A stretch of DNA of 64,000 bases from Bufo bufo (GCF_905171765.1 NC_053390.1:591753793-591817792), one strand, 5' to 3'; counted from the first letter of the stretch, positions 35,025 through 47,484 are shown. Notes: generated from the letters alone by a model not told the origin. Numbers and translations: made by a program.

Positions 35025-36011
35025 GTGAACCAGGGAGATGTCACCGATTTCTTTGAAAAGCGGCACAAACAAATCCCCGCGTCTCCCGCCAAGATGGCGC
35101 AGCCAGAGCGGGAAGAAGAGAGAACCTCGAGTGACGAAGAGGACACGGCCGGAGAGCAGACACTCACAGCAACGGTTCTGAAGGAGACCCTGAGACAGGC
35201 ACTACAGCCGGTGAGAGATGATCTAGCTGAAATAAAAGCGGATTTACAAGCCATAGGCACCCGTACGGAGGTCCTGGAAAATAAATGCCTCAGCCTAACT
35301 TCTCACGCCGAGACCCTCGCTGCCAGATCAAATCAGCTAGAGGTACATGTGAATACCGCCCTCACCCTGATAGAAGATCAGGAGAACAGGAGTCGTAGGA
35401 GGAACATAAGATTTAAAGGTTTACCTGAATCCTGGGCAAAAGACGCTCTCCCTAAAGTGGCCCTAGAAATATTTGCCGACCTGTTAGGCCCAGAGCGTGC
35501 AGACAAGATCACTATTGAACGCATCCACAGATCCCTCCGGCCTAAGCCCAGACAAAATGAAGCTCCCAGGGATGTCATCTGTGGATTGCTGTCGTATGTG
35601 GATACTGCTCTTATATTACAAAGTGCAAGGGAACAAGCCCCAATACACTATGGAGAAGCAGAGGTGGCCCTTTACCAGGACATAGCACCGTCCACACTGC
35701 GAAAACGCAGAATACTAAAACCGCTGCTGGATCAACTTAGAGCAAGAGATCTACAATATTCTTGGCTATTCCCTTTCGGATTGTCGATCCTTAAAGAAAA
35801 TAAACGCATAGTCATAAAAACTCCTGCGGATCTTGAAGATGCCTGGCAGAAGCTGGAGATGGCTCCGATCGACATACCTTCTTGGTCGCTAGAAATGGAT
35901 GTAGAAGCCTTACCCTCCTTGCCTGCAAGAGAAGAGTGGACCACAGTGACGCGCCCTAAGCCTCAGAGATCCAGGCCTTACAGAGGAACCACATCGGCAC
36001 CACATCGCTGA
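35025..36011 (+). CDS. L1-type ORF1 RNA-binding protein
   Basis: Forms trimeric RNA-binding particles with LINE RNA in the cytoplasm. The 328-codon open frame has an N-terminal polar region, a coiled coil (~50-122), an RRM-like core starting RRRNIRFKGLPE (~124), IERIHRSLRPKP, and a C-terminal domain with DIAPSTLRKRR and WLFPFGLSILKENKR. The open frame begins with GTG at 35025 and its first ATG is at 35094. The usual start is probably the ATG at 34969, from which the frame is lost by one base near 35010, so the N-terminus is damaged. Length is normal for the family (~330-340). Confidence 0.85.
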   Translation: MNQGDVTDFFEKRHKQIPASPAKMAQPEREEERTSSDEEDTAGEQTLTATVLKETLRQALQPVRDDLAEIKADLQAIGTRTEVLENKCLSLTSHAETLAARSNQLEVHVNTALTLIEDQENRSRRRNIRFKGLPESWAKDALPKVALEIFADLLGPERADKITIERIHRSLRPKPRQNEAPRDVICGLLSYVDTALILQSAREQAPIHYGEAEVALYQDIAPSTLRKRRILKPLLDQLRARDLQYSWLFPFGLSILKENKRIVIKTPADLEDAWQKLEMAPIDIPSWSLEMDVEALPSLPAREEWTTVTRPKPQRSRPYRGTTSAPHR

Positions 36012-37523
36012 AAAGAGCGCTGATAAGTTATACCTTCTACATCTTTTCTCATACTTGTGATGAACACCCAAGAAGCTCTCCAAGAATGTGGCCTAAACTT
36101 AGTCAAGAGGACGTTTAACCTCCAGACCGCCTATAGAAGAAGCAGAACTGTTCACCCTTAAAGCGCTGAAACACGTACAGTACCATAATATCATGCTGAT
36201 GCGACCCTTCTACCCCCCCCCCCCCCCCCCCCCCCTCTCTTCCTCCTTCCCCCCCCCCTTCCTTCTCACTCCCATCCCCCCCCCCTTCCTTACCTATCCT
36301 ACAACCCTCTTTACCCTGTTATAGATTATATGGGTGGTACATACATACAGTTCTAATTCATAGGCAGATAATGCACTGCAGTATAGGTCACTTGATAGCC
36401 ATATACTGGCTAAGTTGCAAATTGTTGTGGTCCCTTTTATTATCCCTCATGATGGTGGTTTAGTCGCTGAGGGATTGTTCATGTTACAGAAATATACATT
36501 GAGAGGTTCATTTTTATTTTCATTTATCTTAATATCAATGTACATTTGTTGGTAATGTTAAATGTGCAGAGATGTGCTTCCAGAGAAAATACATCACAGT
36601 GGATGTCATCTGATAGCTCTATAATGGATAAGTCACTATTTGCTGTTGTTTTTTCATTTACTGCACCTCATGATAGTCGCCCAGTCTGAACTAGCAGCTT
36701 ACTGAACCTCACCGGGTACTCCACCGTCGGAGCCCTGGTGAGAGACAGTAGATACAAGACAGGGTCTGCATTGCTGGATGCTAGTTAATATGCATTTGTT
36801 TGTAATATTGATTGTGTAGAGATGTCATTCCAGAGCCTACATGGATAATTAGATGCTGGCTGGTGAGACAACTTAAAGCTCCAGCCCAACTATGTTAGTG
36901 GAGTCACAAATAACTACAAATCCAGAGGTAGTATTCTCAGCCACATATTAAGGCAAATTAAATGGATTAGTGGTGCTAGAGTAGCCTACAAGGTTCTTAG
37001 CAGAAAAATACCCAAATCTCAAACTTGATAAGATACCCTCCCTTTTTTCATGATGTCATAAGTGATACTGAATCCCATAATCTAGGGCCTTGCGCCTAGT
37101 TGTAACGCTGTACGAGTGTGTGCCACAGGTCAAGGCACAAACTAAATTTGACCGACCCCCCCTCCCCATTTTTGAACAAACACACAGGTTCAAGACAGAA
37201 GCAGCTCATATTTGACCTCTTTAGGTCAAGTAAAATCTTTTCCTTCTTTTATTTCCTTTTTATTCTTTCTTTTTTACTCTTTTCTTTTCCCAACTACCTT
37301 AGCAACCCCCCCCCCTTCCCTTATCCTCCCCTCTAGCCCAACACCACATTGAGAGCCTCTCAGTCGTATAGGGGAAACACAAATTGTGGTAGCTACACTA
37401 AAATCAGGAACACCTTTAACAATAAATAGCTGGTCCTTTTCTTCCCGCTCCTCTTCCTCCACTCACATTAAGAAGTCCAACTTCCCATTATCTGTCATCT
37501 CAGGGGGATAGGAGGCAGAAATC
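36012..37523 (+). other. 1.5-kb spacer between L1 ORF1 and ORF2
   Basis: No coding domain. A 23-base C run is at 36213-36235, followed by further pyrimidine-rich tracts to 36295 and again at 37240-37330. Duplicated motifs occur: aatatacattgagagg / aatatcaatgtacatttg, then tgtgcagagatgtgcttcc (36560) and tgtgtagagatgtcattcc (36812), plus cattgctggatgctagtt. The spacer is far longer than the tens of bases in mammalian L1. Confidence 0.7.
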
Positions 37524-40500
37524 ATGAGTAGCCTAGGAATAGTTTCCTTTAACGTTAGAGGTTTGAACACTCCTAACAAGCGATACCATGTAATGGATAT
37601 AGCCAAAAGATTGAAGGCCTCTGTGGTTTTCTTACAGGAGACACATTTTAAGCAGACCAAAATACCCAAACTGCCAGTGAAATTTTTCAATAGTTGGTTC
37701 CACTCATGTCACCCCACCTCCGCCTCCAAAGGCGTGTCAATCGCTATACACAAATCCTTACCACTAAAAGTGACAGGTCAGTTTTCTGACTCCGAAGGTC
37801 GTCTACTTTTTTTAAGAGCTCAGATATACACAACAAAAATCACGCTAGCAAACATTTATGCTCCCAACCAGGACCAGGTTCCCTGGCTGTTAAAGGCGTT
37901 GGATTCTCTTCAACTATTTGCAGAAGGACCAATCATACTAGGTGGAGACCTCAATACGCTACTTAATCCTTTACTAGACTCATCTACCGCAAGGTCATCT
38001 ACCTCTATGACTGCTATAGCTAAACTACGCTCTAAACTGTCTGATCTTTCTCTTATAGATGCATGGCGTACCTGGAACCCCTCCGCCCGTGACTACTCCT
38101 TCTTCTCGCAGGTTCACAATTCCCATCAACGACTTGACTACTTACTGGTACATAGGTCGCTCCTTCCATGTATTACAGCCACAGGTATCTCGGTTATCTC
38201 CATTTCAGATCACGCACCAGTACACTTGTCCCTTAGTTTGACAGACCTCCCGAAAAAAATGTGCCGTTGGAGACTTAATGAATGCATTCTGGAGAATGCG
38301 GAGGCCTCAGCAGATGTTGAAGCCCAGCTAGTAGAATATTTTAAATGTAACAATGACTCAGGTCCTTCAATACCGTATATTTGGGAAGCACACAAAGCTT
38401 TTATAAGAGGTATTTTTATTTCCTGGGGCTCAAAACTAAAAAAGGATAGACAAAAAGAAATAGACAACTTGCTAAACCAGATTGCAGAATTAGAAAAGGA
38501 ACATAAACGCACCAGATTACTTAGTACACAGTCCGAACTAAAAATACTGAGGGAAAAATTTATCTCGGCCCTCCAGGATAAGTCAGCGAAAGCATACCTA
38601 CACTATAGATATAGGTTATATGCACACGGGAATAAAGGTGGGAAGCTTATCTCCTCCTTACTAAAAAAGGAAAGAGCTAGTCAACACATCCATGGAATCA
38701 AGAAAATAACAGGATTGATGACTTCATCTCCCCTGGAGATGGCTGAGGCCTTCCGTCAATACTATTCAGCATTGTACAACCTAGAACAGGAGTCCTCCCC
38801 AGGTGAAACCCTCCCAAAACAAGAACTAATTGATAACTTCTTGAAAAACCTGAATATGCCAGATCTAGATCAGGCAATGGCGAAGTCGCTTTTAGTCCCA
38901 ATAACCGAGGAGGAGGTACGAGCGGTTGTCTCATCCTTCCCCCCGGGCAAGAGTCCCGGACCTGACGGTTTGCCTCTACTTTACTACAAAAAGTTCAATA
39001 CAATATTGGTCCCTCAGCTCACTAAATTGTGTGAATCTCTAATGAGAGGGGAATCTCTACCCAAACAGTCGCAAGAGGCTCACATCACACTTATTGCCAA
39101 GGAGGGTAAGGATCCCGTGGATTGCGAAAGCTATAGACCCATCTCACTCCTCAACCTAGACATTAAAATTTGGGCAAAGCTCCTCTCAGCTAGGATTAAG
39201 GTGCTTTTACCGCATCTGATTGGAGAGGAACAATCCGGATTTGTCCCTGGCAGGGAAGGTAGAGCCAACACCGCAAAACTCCTTACAGCAATACAACATG
39301 TTTACTCCTCAGATATCCCGATGGTCCTTCTCGGTGTAGACGCCGAGAAGGCATTCGATAGGGTGAGTTGGGCATTCCTGAAATCTGTTATGCTCAAAGT
39401 GGGATTCCCAACCCTATTCTTAGATGCAATTTTTACCTTATACTCCCAACCGTCAGCCTCTATAATTGTAAACGAACACCTCTCAGCCCCCTTCTCAATC
39501 ACCAATGGCACACGCCAAGGGTGTCCACTGTCTCCCTCGCTTTTCATCATAGCGATGGAAGCCTTGCTACAAAGCGTTAGACAAAATCCCATCATTAGTG
39601 GAGTTCGTACACTAAAGGGTGAGCTCAAGATGTTAGCGTTCGCAGACGACTTGCTATTCCTCCTCACGGATCCTTCAAAGGGTCTTACAGAGTTAGTACA
39701 GATATTTGATAGCTTTAGTGAAGCCTCTAACTTCAAGGTGAACGTGTCAAAATGGGAGATTTTAAACATAACACTTGACAGACGGCGCGTAGAGTCACTC
39801 AAAAATAGCTCCCCTTTTGCTTGGGCTAAGTCAACTATTAAATACCTAGGGGTTCATATCCCATCCAAACTAGCTAAGATATATGATACCAACTTTAAAC
39901 CCCTATTAGAGGAAATAAAATCAACCCTGGCGGATTATGATATACCTTTAATATCATGGATTGGAAGAAAAAACGTCATACAAACGTATGTAATCCCCAA
40001 AATAACCTATAAGCTGCAGATGCTTCCAATTGCTCTTCCGCAGTCCTTCTTCAAGGCTGTGAGAACTGCTTTCTCGGGGTACTTGTGGAAACAGAAGAAA
40101 CCGCGCTTAGCTCAGCTCACTCGCTACTAACCAAAACTAAGGATAGAGGTGGACTCGGACTGCCTGACGTCCAGACCATCTATAAAGCAATACAATTAGG
40201 GCGTTGGATGATTATGGCTTTTCCTCAAGATTATAGTCCAAACAAAATAGAGATGGCAGACACTTTGAAGGGGTGCTCTCTCAGGAATCTTTGGCTCCCT
40301 CCCAAACAGGGTAGCCGAATCAACAAATCCAAAGAAGACTTGTTAAGGGGAGGACCTTCACAAACCTGGCATTTACTTTCCCCACATCTAGCCCCTCTCA
40401 CCTCACCATTGCTTCCAGCTAGCCTGATACCTGTGGCTGTAGGGAGAGACTCGGCGTCCTTTGAACCAATGTGGGAACATTTCAGTCACGTGCCGGTCGG

Positions 40501-41329
40501 GGAGTTCCTTGCGGGCGGAGTGGTTCCTGACCTGACGGATTTGAAAGACTATCTAGCAAACTTCTCACTCACATTCCTGCACGTAGCCCACTTCAATAGA
40601 TGTTGCAAGGAATTTATTGGCAGGTTCTTCCCTTTAAGGCAAAAGACAGAGTTTGAGCTATCAATATCCAGGCCTGAATGTCGGGTGAGGAAACTATCAA
40701 ATTTAATGCACATATACAGAGAGGCCACGGACACGGGTATCCCGGGTTACATAGCTTCATGGGAAAAGGAATTAGGCGTCACGTTCTCTAATACAGATAA
40801 AAAACATATACTTCAAAACTCGCATGGTTACTCAGGTTGTGTCCGGTTGCAAGAGACTCAATATAAGGTTACCTCAAGATGGTACAAAACCCCTGAATTC
40901 CTTTATACACATGGTTTGTCGCCCACAAACTTATGTTGGAGGTGTAAGACAGAGATTGGCACGCTCACTCATATATGGTGGTCTTGCCCCGAGATTAAAC
41001 CCTTCTGGAATGAAGTGGAGCGAGTGATAAATGAATTCAGAGATAAACACTTGTCTTTAACCCCTATTATAGCTCTGCTAGATGGTGTCTCGGAAAACTA
41101 TAGACCTTCTGTCTCAAACTTGATAACTCATATGTTAATGGCAGCCAGGTCTTTGATCCCCCTGAGATGGCTAGATACCTCACCTCCCACATTGGATCAA
41201 TGGTTGGAGAAAGTGGGACAAATATGTAGGTTCGAGGAGATGTGTGGCAGATCATCCAGATCGCATCACAAATATCTCTCAGTCTGGGCTCCATGGCTAT
41301 CATCCCACCACGGCATGAGAAATAAGTGA
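37524..41329 (+). pseudogene. L1/Tx1-like ORF2 (AP endonuclease-RT), one frameshift
   Basis: Nicks target DNA and reverse-transcribes the LINE RNA. Start MSSLGIVSFNVRGLN. AP-endonuclease motifs: FLQETHF, GGDLNT, HQRLDYLL and ISDHAP. RT motifs: PGPDGLP, YRPISLLN, AEKAFDRVSW, GTRQGCPLSP and AFADDLLF (Asp pair near residue 708). The first frame ends at 40130; the second, one base out of phase, covers 40085-41329, so a single-base deletion lies between 40085 and 40128. The C-terminal part has a cysteine motif CWRC...H...C (WWSC). Total length (~1,265 codons) is full size. Otherwise uninterrupted. Confidence 0.92.
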
Positions 41330-41789
41330 AAAGCTGAAATCTGGAATGAGATGCTATCAGCTGTTGTCAATGTGTTCACCCCCCCCCCCTCCATCACCCT
41401 CACCCTTTGCACACCTTTTTTTTCTTCTCTCTCTCCATTTTAATTTTAATTTTAACTATAACTTTATTTCACTTATCACTTCAGGAAGCTCTTCTATACC
41501 AAATCTCATTATTGTAGCACTCAAACTGAACAATAACAGCTAGTAGAGTGTTTGGTCCTCATTGATTACATTGATGCACATGTAATTTGATACTCACATT
41601 GATCAATATAAACACCAGTTGTCGGAGAGATAAGAGATTGTCCTTATGTAATCGATACACTCTGTAAATGTCTGACACTGTTGTGTTTTTTGGAGTCTGC
41701 GAACTCCTTTATTACTCTTATACTGGCTGATCCAATGTAAGCTGTAACTATTGTTTTGTTGTCAATAAAAACATAGTTGATAAAAAAAA
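41330..41789 (+). other. L1 3' UTR
   Basis: It contains C and T runs, a ttttaattttaattttaact stretch, and ends caataaaaacatagttgat plus A9. No conserved coding. Confidence 0.75.
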
Positions 41790-43136
41790 AAACTAATTTA
41801 ACCAGTTTCTATGAGGAGGAAAGTTATAGATTTGAAAGTGGCGAATCAATGGATGTCGTCTATCTGGACTTCTCCAAAGCACTTGACACTGTACCACATA
41901 AAAGGTTAGTATATAAAATGAGAATGCTCGGACTGGGAGAAAACGTCTGTATGTGGGTAAGTAACTGGCTCAATGATAGAAAACAGAGGGTGGTTATTAA
42001 TGGTACACACTCAGATTGGGTCACTGTCACTAGTGGAGTACCTCAGGGGTCAGTATTGGGCCCTATTCTCTTCAATATATTTATAAATGATCTTGTAGAA
42101 GGCTTGCATAGTAAAATATGAATTTTTGCAGATGACACTAAACTGTGTAAAGTAATTAACACTGAAGAGGACAGTATACTACTACAGAGGGATCTGGATA
42201 GATTAGAGGCTTGGGCAGATAAGTGGCAGATGAGGTTTAACACTGACAAATGTAAAGTTATGCACATGGGAAGGAATAATGCAAGTCACCCGTACATACT
42301 AAATGGTAAAACACTCGGTAACACTGACATGGAAAAGGATCTAGGAATTTTAATAAACAGCAAACTAAGCTGCAAAAAACAGTGTCAGGCAGCTGCTGCC
42401 AAGGCCAATAAGATAATGGGTTGCATCAAAAGGGGCATAGATGCCCGTGATGAGAACATATTCCTACCACTTTACAAATCACTAGTCAGACCACACATGG
42501 AGTACTGTGTACAGTTCTGGCCTCCTGTGAAGAACGCAGACATAGCAGAGCTGGAGAGGGTTCAGAGGAGGGCAACTAAAGTAATAACTGGAATGGGTGG
42601 ACTACAGTACCCTGAAATATTATCAACATTAGGGTTATTCACTTTAGAAAAAGACGACTGAGGGGAGATCTAATTACTATGTATAAATATATCAGGGGTC
42701 AGTACAGAGATCTCTACCATCATCTATTTATCCCCAGGACTGTGACTGTGACGAGGGGACATCCTCTGCGTGTGAAGGTTTGTACACAAACATAGAAGAT
42801 GATTCTTTACAGTAAGAGCAGTGAGACTATGGAACTCTCTGCCTGAGGAGGCGGTGATGGTAAGTTCACTAAAAGAGTTCAAGAGGGGCCTGGATGTATT
42901 TCTGGAGTGTAATAATATTACAGGTTATAGCTACTAGAGAGGGGTCGTTGATCCAGGAGTTATTCTGATTGCCTTATTGGAGTCAGGAAGGAATTTTTTT
43001 CTCCTTAAGTGGGGAAAATTGGCTTTTATCTCACAGGGGTATTTTGCCTTCCTCTGGATCAACTTGCAGGATAACAGGCTGAACAGGATGGACAGATGTC
43101 TTTTTTCGGCCTTATAAACTATGTTACTATGTTACA

Positions 43137-44007
43137 TAGATAGCTGTCAGTCACTTATAGTTGTACATGGTGGAGGTGTTATCGGTGATTGATCAAATTC
43201 TCTGTGTAACTGTGTATACAGAGATAGCTGTCAGTCACTCTCTAATATGGTGGCAGCATGTTTCCATTTCTACATCTGGTTTGAGGTCCACAGTCAGTAC
43301 AACTATTATCATATTACAGTGTGATCCTACATAATTTTTCTATTTAAGGGTACTTTCACACTTGCGGCAGAGTGATCCGGCAAGCAAAAATCCCATTAAA
43401 AAAAATTACAAACAATAAAAACAAAAGACAGAATTGCTAATTTATTCTTAGTTTCCAGCAAAAAATCTTAAAACTTAAAAATAACAAGTGATCAAAAAGC
43501 GCCATTTACTCCAAAATGATACCAATGAAAAGTACAAATCGTCCCACAAAAATAAATCCCTCTCACACTCACAAAAAAGTTATGGGTCTTGGGAAGAGGC
43601 AATGCAAAAACATTTTTATTTTCTTAAAAAAAAGGGAGTTTTATTGCAAAAAACTAGTAAAACGTAAAAAATTATATATTGTATTTGGTATCACTGTAAT
43701 TGTACTGACCCAGAGAATAAATATATTATGTTATTTATGCCAAAAAATGAACGTCGTAAATCTTTTAACATAAAAACGCAGTAGCAGTATTGCTGTTTTT
43801 CCCATCTCCCTCCCAGAAAGAGTTAATAAAAGTTAATTGGAAAGTTATGTGCACCTCAAAATGATGCTAATAAAAACTACAATTTGTCCTGCAAAAAACA
43901 AACCCTCATAATAAGTCTATATAGACGTAAAAATAAAAAAGTTGGAATGTGACGATAAAAAAGGAAGAAAAACGCTTGGTCAGTAAAGCCCAAAACAGGC
44001 TGGTCAC
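43137..44007. other. MITE remnants and A/T-rich repeat
   Basis: The sequence after the LINE tail has two atagctgtcagtcact copies (43139, 43222) and probably belongs to the split MITE. From 43347 ttaagggtactttcacactt begins another MITE that is cut short. The rest (43390-44007) is A/T-rich low-complexity DNA with aaaaaagttatggg-like blocks also seen at 10180 and 48670. Confidence 0.45.
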
Positions 44008-44010
44008 TAA

Positions 44011-44488
44011 GGCCCCTTGCAGACGAGCATGTCCGGATTAGGTCCGGATGCGTTGCGGATGCAATCAGCGAAAACTGTGCGATTTCGCAAACAAGTTCAT
44101 TCAGTTTTGTTTGCGATCGCATTTAGTTGTTCTGTTTTTTTCACGCGGGTGCAATACGATTTAATGCGTTTTGCACGCGCGTAATAAAAAACTAAATCTT
44201 TACAACAACATCTCTTAGCAACCATCCGTGAAAAACGCATCGCATCCGCACTTGCTTACGGATGCGATTTTCACGCAGCTCCATTCACTTCTATGGGGCC
44301 AAAGTTGCGTGAAAAACACAGAATAGAGAACATGCTGCGATTTTCACGCAACGCACAAGTGATGCGTGAACACAAACGCACATGTATACAGCCCCATTGA
44401 AATGAATGGGTCCGGATTCCGCTCGGCCGCAATGCGTTTGCATCACGCATTGCACCCGCGCGGAATACTCGCTCGTGTGAAAGGGGCC
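44011..44488. mobile_element. PIF/Harbinger-like palindromic MITE
   Basis: The 3-bp TSD TAA (44008-44010, 44489-44491) flanks ggccccttgcagacgagc and gctcgtgtgaaaggggcc, inverted repeats with two mismatches. The interior is palindromic with many gatgcg / cgcatc motifs. The 3-bp TA-rich TSD suggests PIF/Harbinger; it carries no transposase. It is inserted in a TTAA-type repeat whose gggttaa end follows. Confidence 0.75.
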
Positions 44489-44491
44489 TAA

Positions 44492-46670
44492 GGGGTTAAA
44501 AGAATGTGTGTAGCCATTAGATGTTGACATGCATTTCTAATTAGTCAAGAGGACACAGACCCCTGTATTAGCAATACAAATGTGGGTATTTTCTCCCTGC
44601 TCCTCCTAATCTACTATTATAAATATTAAAGGTTATGTCTGGTGACATATACGGTATTCAATTGTAATTAAATATTCTTATTGATATTCCCAAATATTGG
44701 CTAGGAATGTGCTTTTGTAACATTAATTCTGTCTTATTAAATGTAATTATGTAATCTTTTATTACAGGATAATTGGACATGTTCTACTTGCATTATTTGA
44801 AAGGATTGGCCTTTCAAAATGTTGCTGAGAAGTCTGTGTTTTCATGAAAAATGTTAGCGTTTGTAGAATTACATCCAAAATAAACACCTCTTTAAAACTG
44901 CAACTGAATTCAAGTGTATTAATTAGTGTAGATCTTCCAATTTATTCCAATGATTTACATACATGTCTTATTGCTGGTTTTCTAACGAGGTAATATAATT
45001 AGCAGTTTAAACCATGTGTGCTAAAACTAGAGGCTCTGCATCATTAGCTGTTGTTAAAACATTGCTTTGCTTAAAACCCAATTATTTCAACCGAGTGATT
45101 TCATTATTCTGCTGTTAGTAAAGATAAACTTGTTCACATCCTTTTATTCTTTAATTGCAGGTCACAAACCTGTAAAGCAATTAAAAAGCTGACTAGAAAA
45201 AAAAAGAAAAAAACACCCAGAACATTTGCATCATTTTTAGACTTAGCAAGCATTTTTTTTAAAAGCTATTAATCAAACTTTTCAGCATACTGGTACTGCA
45301 GGTAACCTGACTTATTAGAGAATCAGCTTAAAAGCCGTTTCTCTGGAAAAATGTGCAAATGAGCTGTTGATTACCAGAAAATAAACCCGTCTATAAAAGA
45401 TCAGGTGGAGATTTTTACACATTCAGGTTTTGTTCACACATATACTGTATATTTACAAGGATGAACCACACATCAAAATGTAATTTTCATTTTTATACCA
45501 TTAATCTTTAACAAATGTATCGCAGACGAAATGTGCCCCGCATGCTGTCCTACATGGGGCCTGTTACATTTGTTCAAGGTTGTACAGACAATCCAAAGTG
45601 CAAAAGTCTAAAGATGACTATAGACATAAAATGACTATCTGTCCTACTACTCTATGGACAACAGCTAGATTCTTCCATTTATATTCATATCCACTAGGCT
45701 CGGCCATGTTTCTTTTATGAAATGAAAAATATAATCATCTACCAGATGTCTGAGTCTCTGCTTATGTCTGGAGAAACAAATGATTATATAGTTAAAAATC
45801 CAACCTGACTAATCCTGGTCAGGCTCTCCCATAAGGGTCTGCCTTAGATTGGATAACACCCCTTGTTTTGTTTCCCCCAACCCACCACGGAGTACTAGTC
45901 TTCAGATTAGGACTGTGAAATTCTACCTACAAAGATGCACACAACAGTGCTTCTAAGAAGGAATATCTTATTTATATCACTTAAGATTTATGCTACAAAA
46001 TGGCTTCCTTCTAAATCTTTGGTAAAAATTATTTGTGTGCTCCTGTATAAAATCAGAGGAGGCATCAGCACCATCATACCGTATTTGGAATCCTACTAAT
46101 ACAGATCTTGAATACAGCCACATTCATAAATTCCGAGGATCGGGCTGTAGAGTGATGATCTGCTTAAACAACTCGCTTTCTGTATATACGAACACTGTGT
46201 GCCAAAATGATGTGATATTATCGGTTCATTGAGTAGGTGGACAAAAAACTAAATAATGACAACATACACCCACTTTATGCTCAGTCTCCGTAGCATCACA
46301 CAGAGTCTAAGCTGCAAAACAGATATCATACTATTTAAATCTATCACCTCCAAAATTGGCTTCAAAGAAAGCATTCCACTATGTAGGATATGTGCTGCAA
46401 AACATTGCCATAGCTTTCTTGGTAAATCTGGTCCTCTAAGCCTGAGAAATGTTTTTTTTTTGTTTTTTTATGAAAAGTTTTTGGTGCAACACTACTCTGC
46501 CAGTAATGCCTCCCAGAGCCTCCCCTTCTTGTTTGATTGTGAGTTCCTGAGATTTCAGAACTAGTAGTCATGACGCACAGCAAACTAGGTGCACTGAGTG
46601 GATTGGCCCTGCCTACAGTCCACAGTGCACCAAAAACCTTACTTGCATTGGAAAAAAGTATTTGTCAGGA
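44492..46670. other. Unique-looking AT-rich DNA
   Basis: No gene, RNA or transposon was recognised in this 2.2-kb stretch. Frames up to about 100 codons lack domains. It may be old non-repetitive sequence. Confidence 0.5.
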
Positions 46671-46673
46671 TTA

Positions 46674-46977
46674 AGCCTCATGCACACGAACATTGTTTGT
46701 TTCCGTTTCCGTTCCTTTTTTTTTTTTGCGGATAGGATGCAGACTCATTCATTTCAATGGGTCCGCAAAAAAATGCAAACAGCACACCGTGTGCTATCCA
46801 CATTTGCATGTTCGTTCTGTAGCCCTGCAAAAAAATATAACATGTCCTATTCTTGTCCCTTTTTAAGCATTGTTACAATGGATCCGCAAAAAAAAACAAA
46901 AAATGGATGGCACCTTTTTTTTGGGCGGATCCGCAATTTGCGGGCTGCAAAACACAGACGGTCGTGAGCATGTAGCC
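46674..46977. mobile_element. PIF/Harbinger-like MITE
   Basis: TTA at 46671-46673 and 46978-46980 flank agcctcatgcacacgaac and gtcgtgagcatgtagcc, inverted with several mismatches. The interior has paired gatccgcaaaaaa motifs. It is non-coding. Confidence 0.7.
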
Positions 46978-47196
46978 TTAGAGGAACACATTTTTTTTTT
47001 TAAGAAAGGTACTGTAAAATGCAGCTTATTTTGAAAACTGATTTCAGAGGTGACAGACTCCCTTCATTCTATCTGCACTGGAAAATGTACACATATTTAG
47101 CTCTACAATTAAATGAAGATGTGGTGGGCTTGCAACATCCCAATTAGTCAAGGACTACAGCAATCATCACACATAGGCAAAGCTTGTTAAGAGCTC

Positions 47197-47204
47197 ATTT
47201 GCAT
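47197..47204 (+). promoter_or_regulatory. ATTTGCAT octamer, unit 1
   Basis: A perfect Oct-factor octamer, 156 bp before the first hammerhead core. It recurs at the same unit position at 47485-47492 and 47802-47809. A promoter role is inferred only. Confidence 0.5.
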
Positions 47205-47332
47205 TTCTTCCCTCCCAGAATTCCAGAGGAACATGTATGGCCTATAAGTCTCCTCACACTGATTAAGGTGCTCTCTCCCTAAGGAGAGTTAGTTCCCCCC
47301 TTGTTCGGACACAGGCCTCCTACCCAGTTAAG

Positions 47333-47402
47333 CCAGTACTCTCTGCTCTGTACTGATGAGGGGCAATCACCTTGAAACAGCTGTCTGCAGATGAGGTGCT
47401 GG
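47333..47402 (+). ncRNA. Hammerhead ribozyme motif, copy 1
   Basis: Type-I layout. Core ctgatga 47353-47359, gaaa 47374-47377, cleavage site after C47385. Stem I inner helix tctgta/tgcaga (one G-U) and outer helix ccagtac/gtgctgg, separated by an internal loop. Stem II is gggg/cctt with two G-U pairs and loop caatca. Stem III is two pairs (A-U, C-G) closed by agct. Self-cleavage is expected to be weaker than in copy 2 because of the wobble pairs. Confidence 0.75.
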
Positions 47403-47484
47403 CTTATTTTAAGAGCTGAACATTGACTTATAGGATTGCTGCCTTACATCTGGTGGCATTAGAGGCAGAGCTTGTTAGGAGCTC

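Larger units (their letters stand above)
34867..41789 (+). mobile_element. Near-intact 6.9-kb L1/Tx1-like LINE
   Basis: A perfect 16-bp TSD, aaactaatttaaccag, lies at 34851-34866 and 41790-41805. The element has a short 5' leader, ORF1 (35025-36011), a long spacer, ORF2 (37524-41329) and a 3' UTR ending in ttgtcaataaaaacatagtt plus an A tail. L1-type TSD length and the ORF1/ORF2 domains support the class. The perfect TSD and single ORF2 lesion imply a young insertion. Confidence 0.93.
34095..42661 (+). pseudogene. CR1-like reverse transcriptase, split and decayed
   Basis: First part, 34095-34866: a Lys-rich linker, a one-base frame change near 34290, then VPIFKKGPKTEPGNYRPVSL and YLNKNKQITPYQHGF. 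Second part from 41806: [17 protein letters not shown] (catalytic Asp), [20 protein letters not shown], then an in-frame TGA at 42119-42121 just before IFADDTKL. The frame continues through LVRPHMEYCVQFW and LERVQRRATKVI to a frameshift at 42650-42661. The 6.9-kb L1 lies between RT motifs. It would have copied its own RNA at a nicked target; it is now dead. Confidence 0.9.
34091..43136 (+). mobile_element. CR1-like LINE interrupted by an L1
   Basis: The RT coding runs from 34095 to 34860 and resumes at 41806. The 3' region (42662-43136) contains atggaactctctgcctgagg and ggaattttttctccttaag-like blocks, then the short tail actatgttactatgttac. The element is 5'-truncated upstream of the RT. Removing the L1 and one TSD copy (34867-41805) leaves a ~2.1-kb copy. 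Confidence 0.88.

Noticed and set aside
35094..36011. Shorter ORF1 starting at the first in-frame ATG
   Set aside because: It would cut the conserved N-terminal GDVTDFFEK block. The upstream ATG 34969 with a one-base loss is the better explanation.
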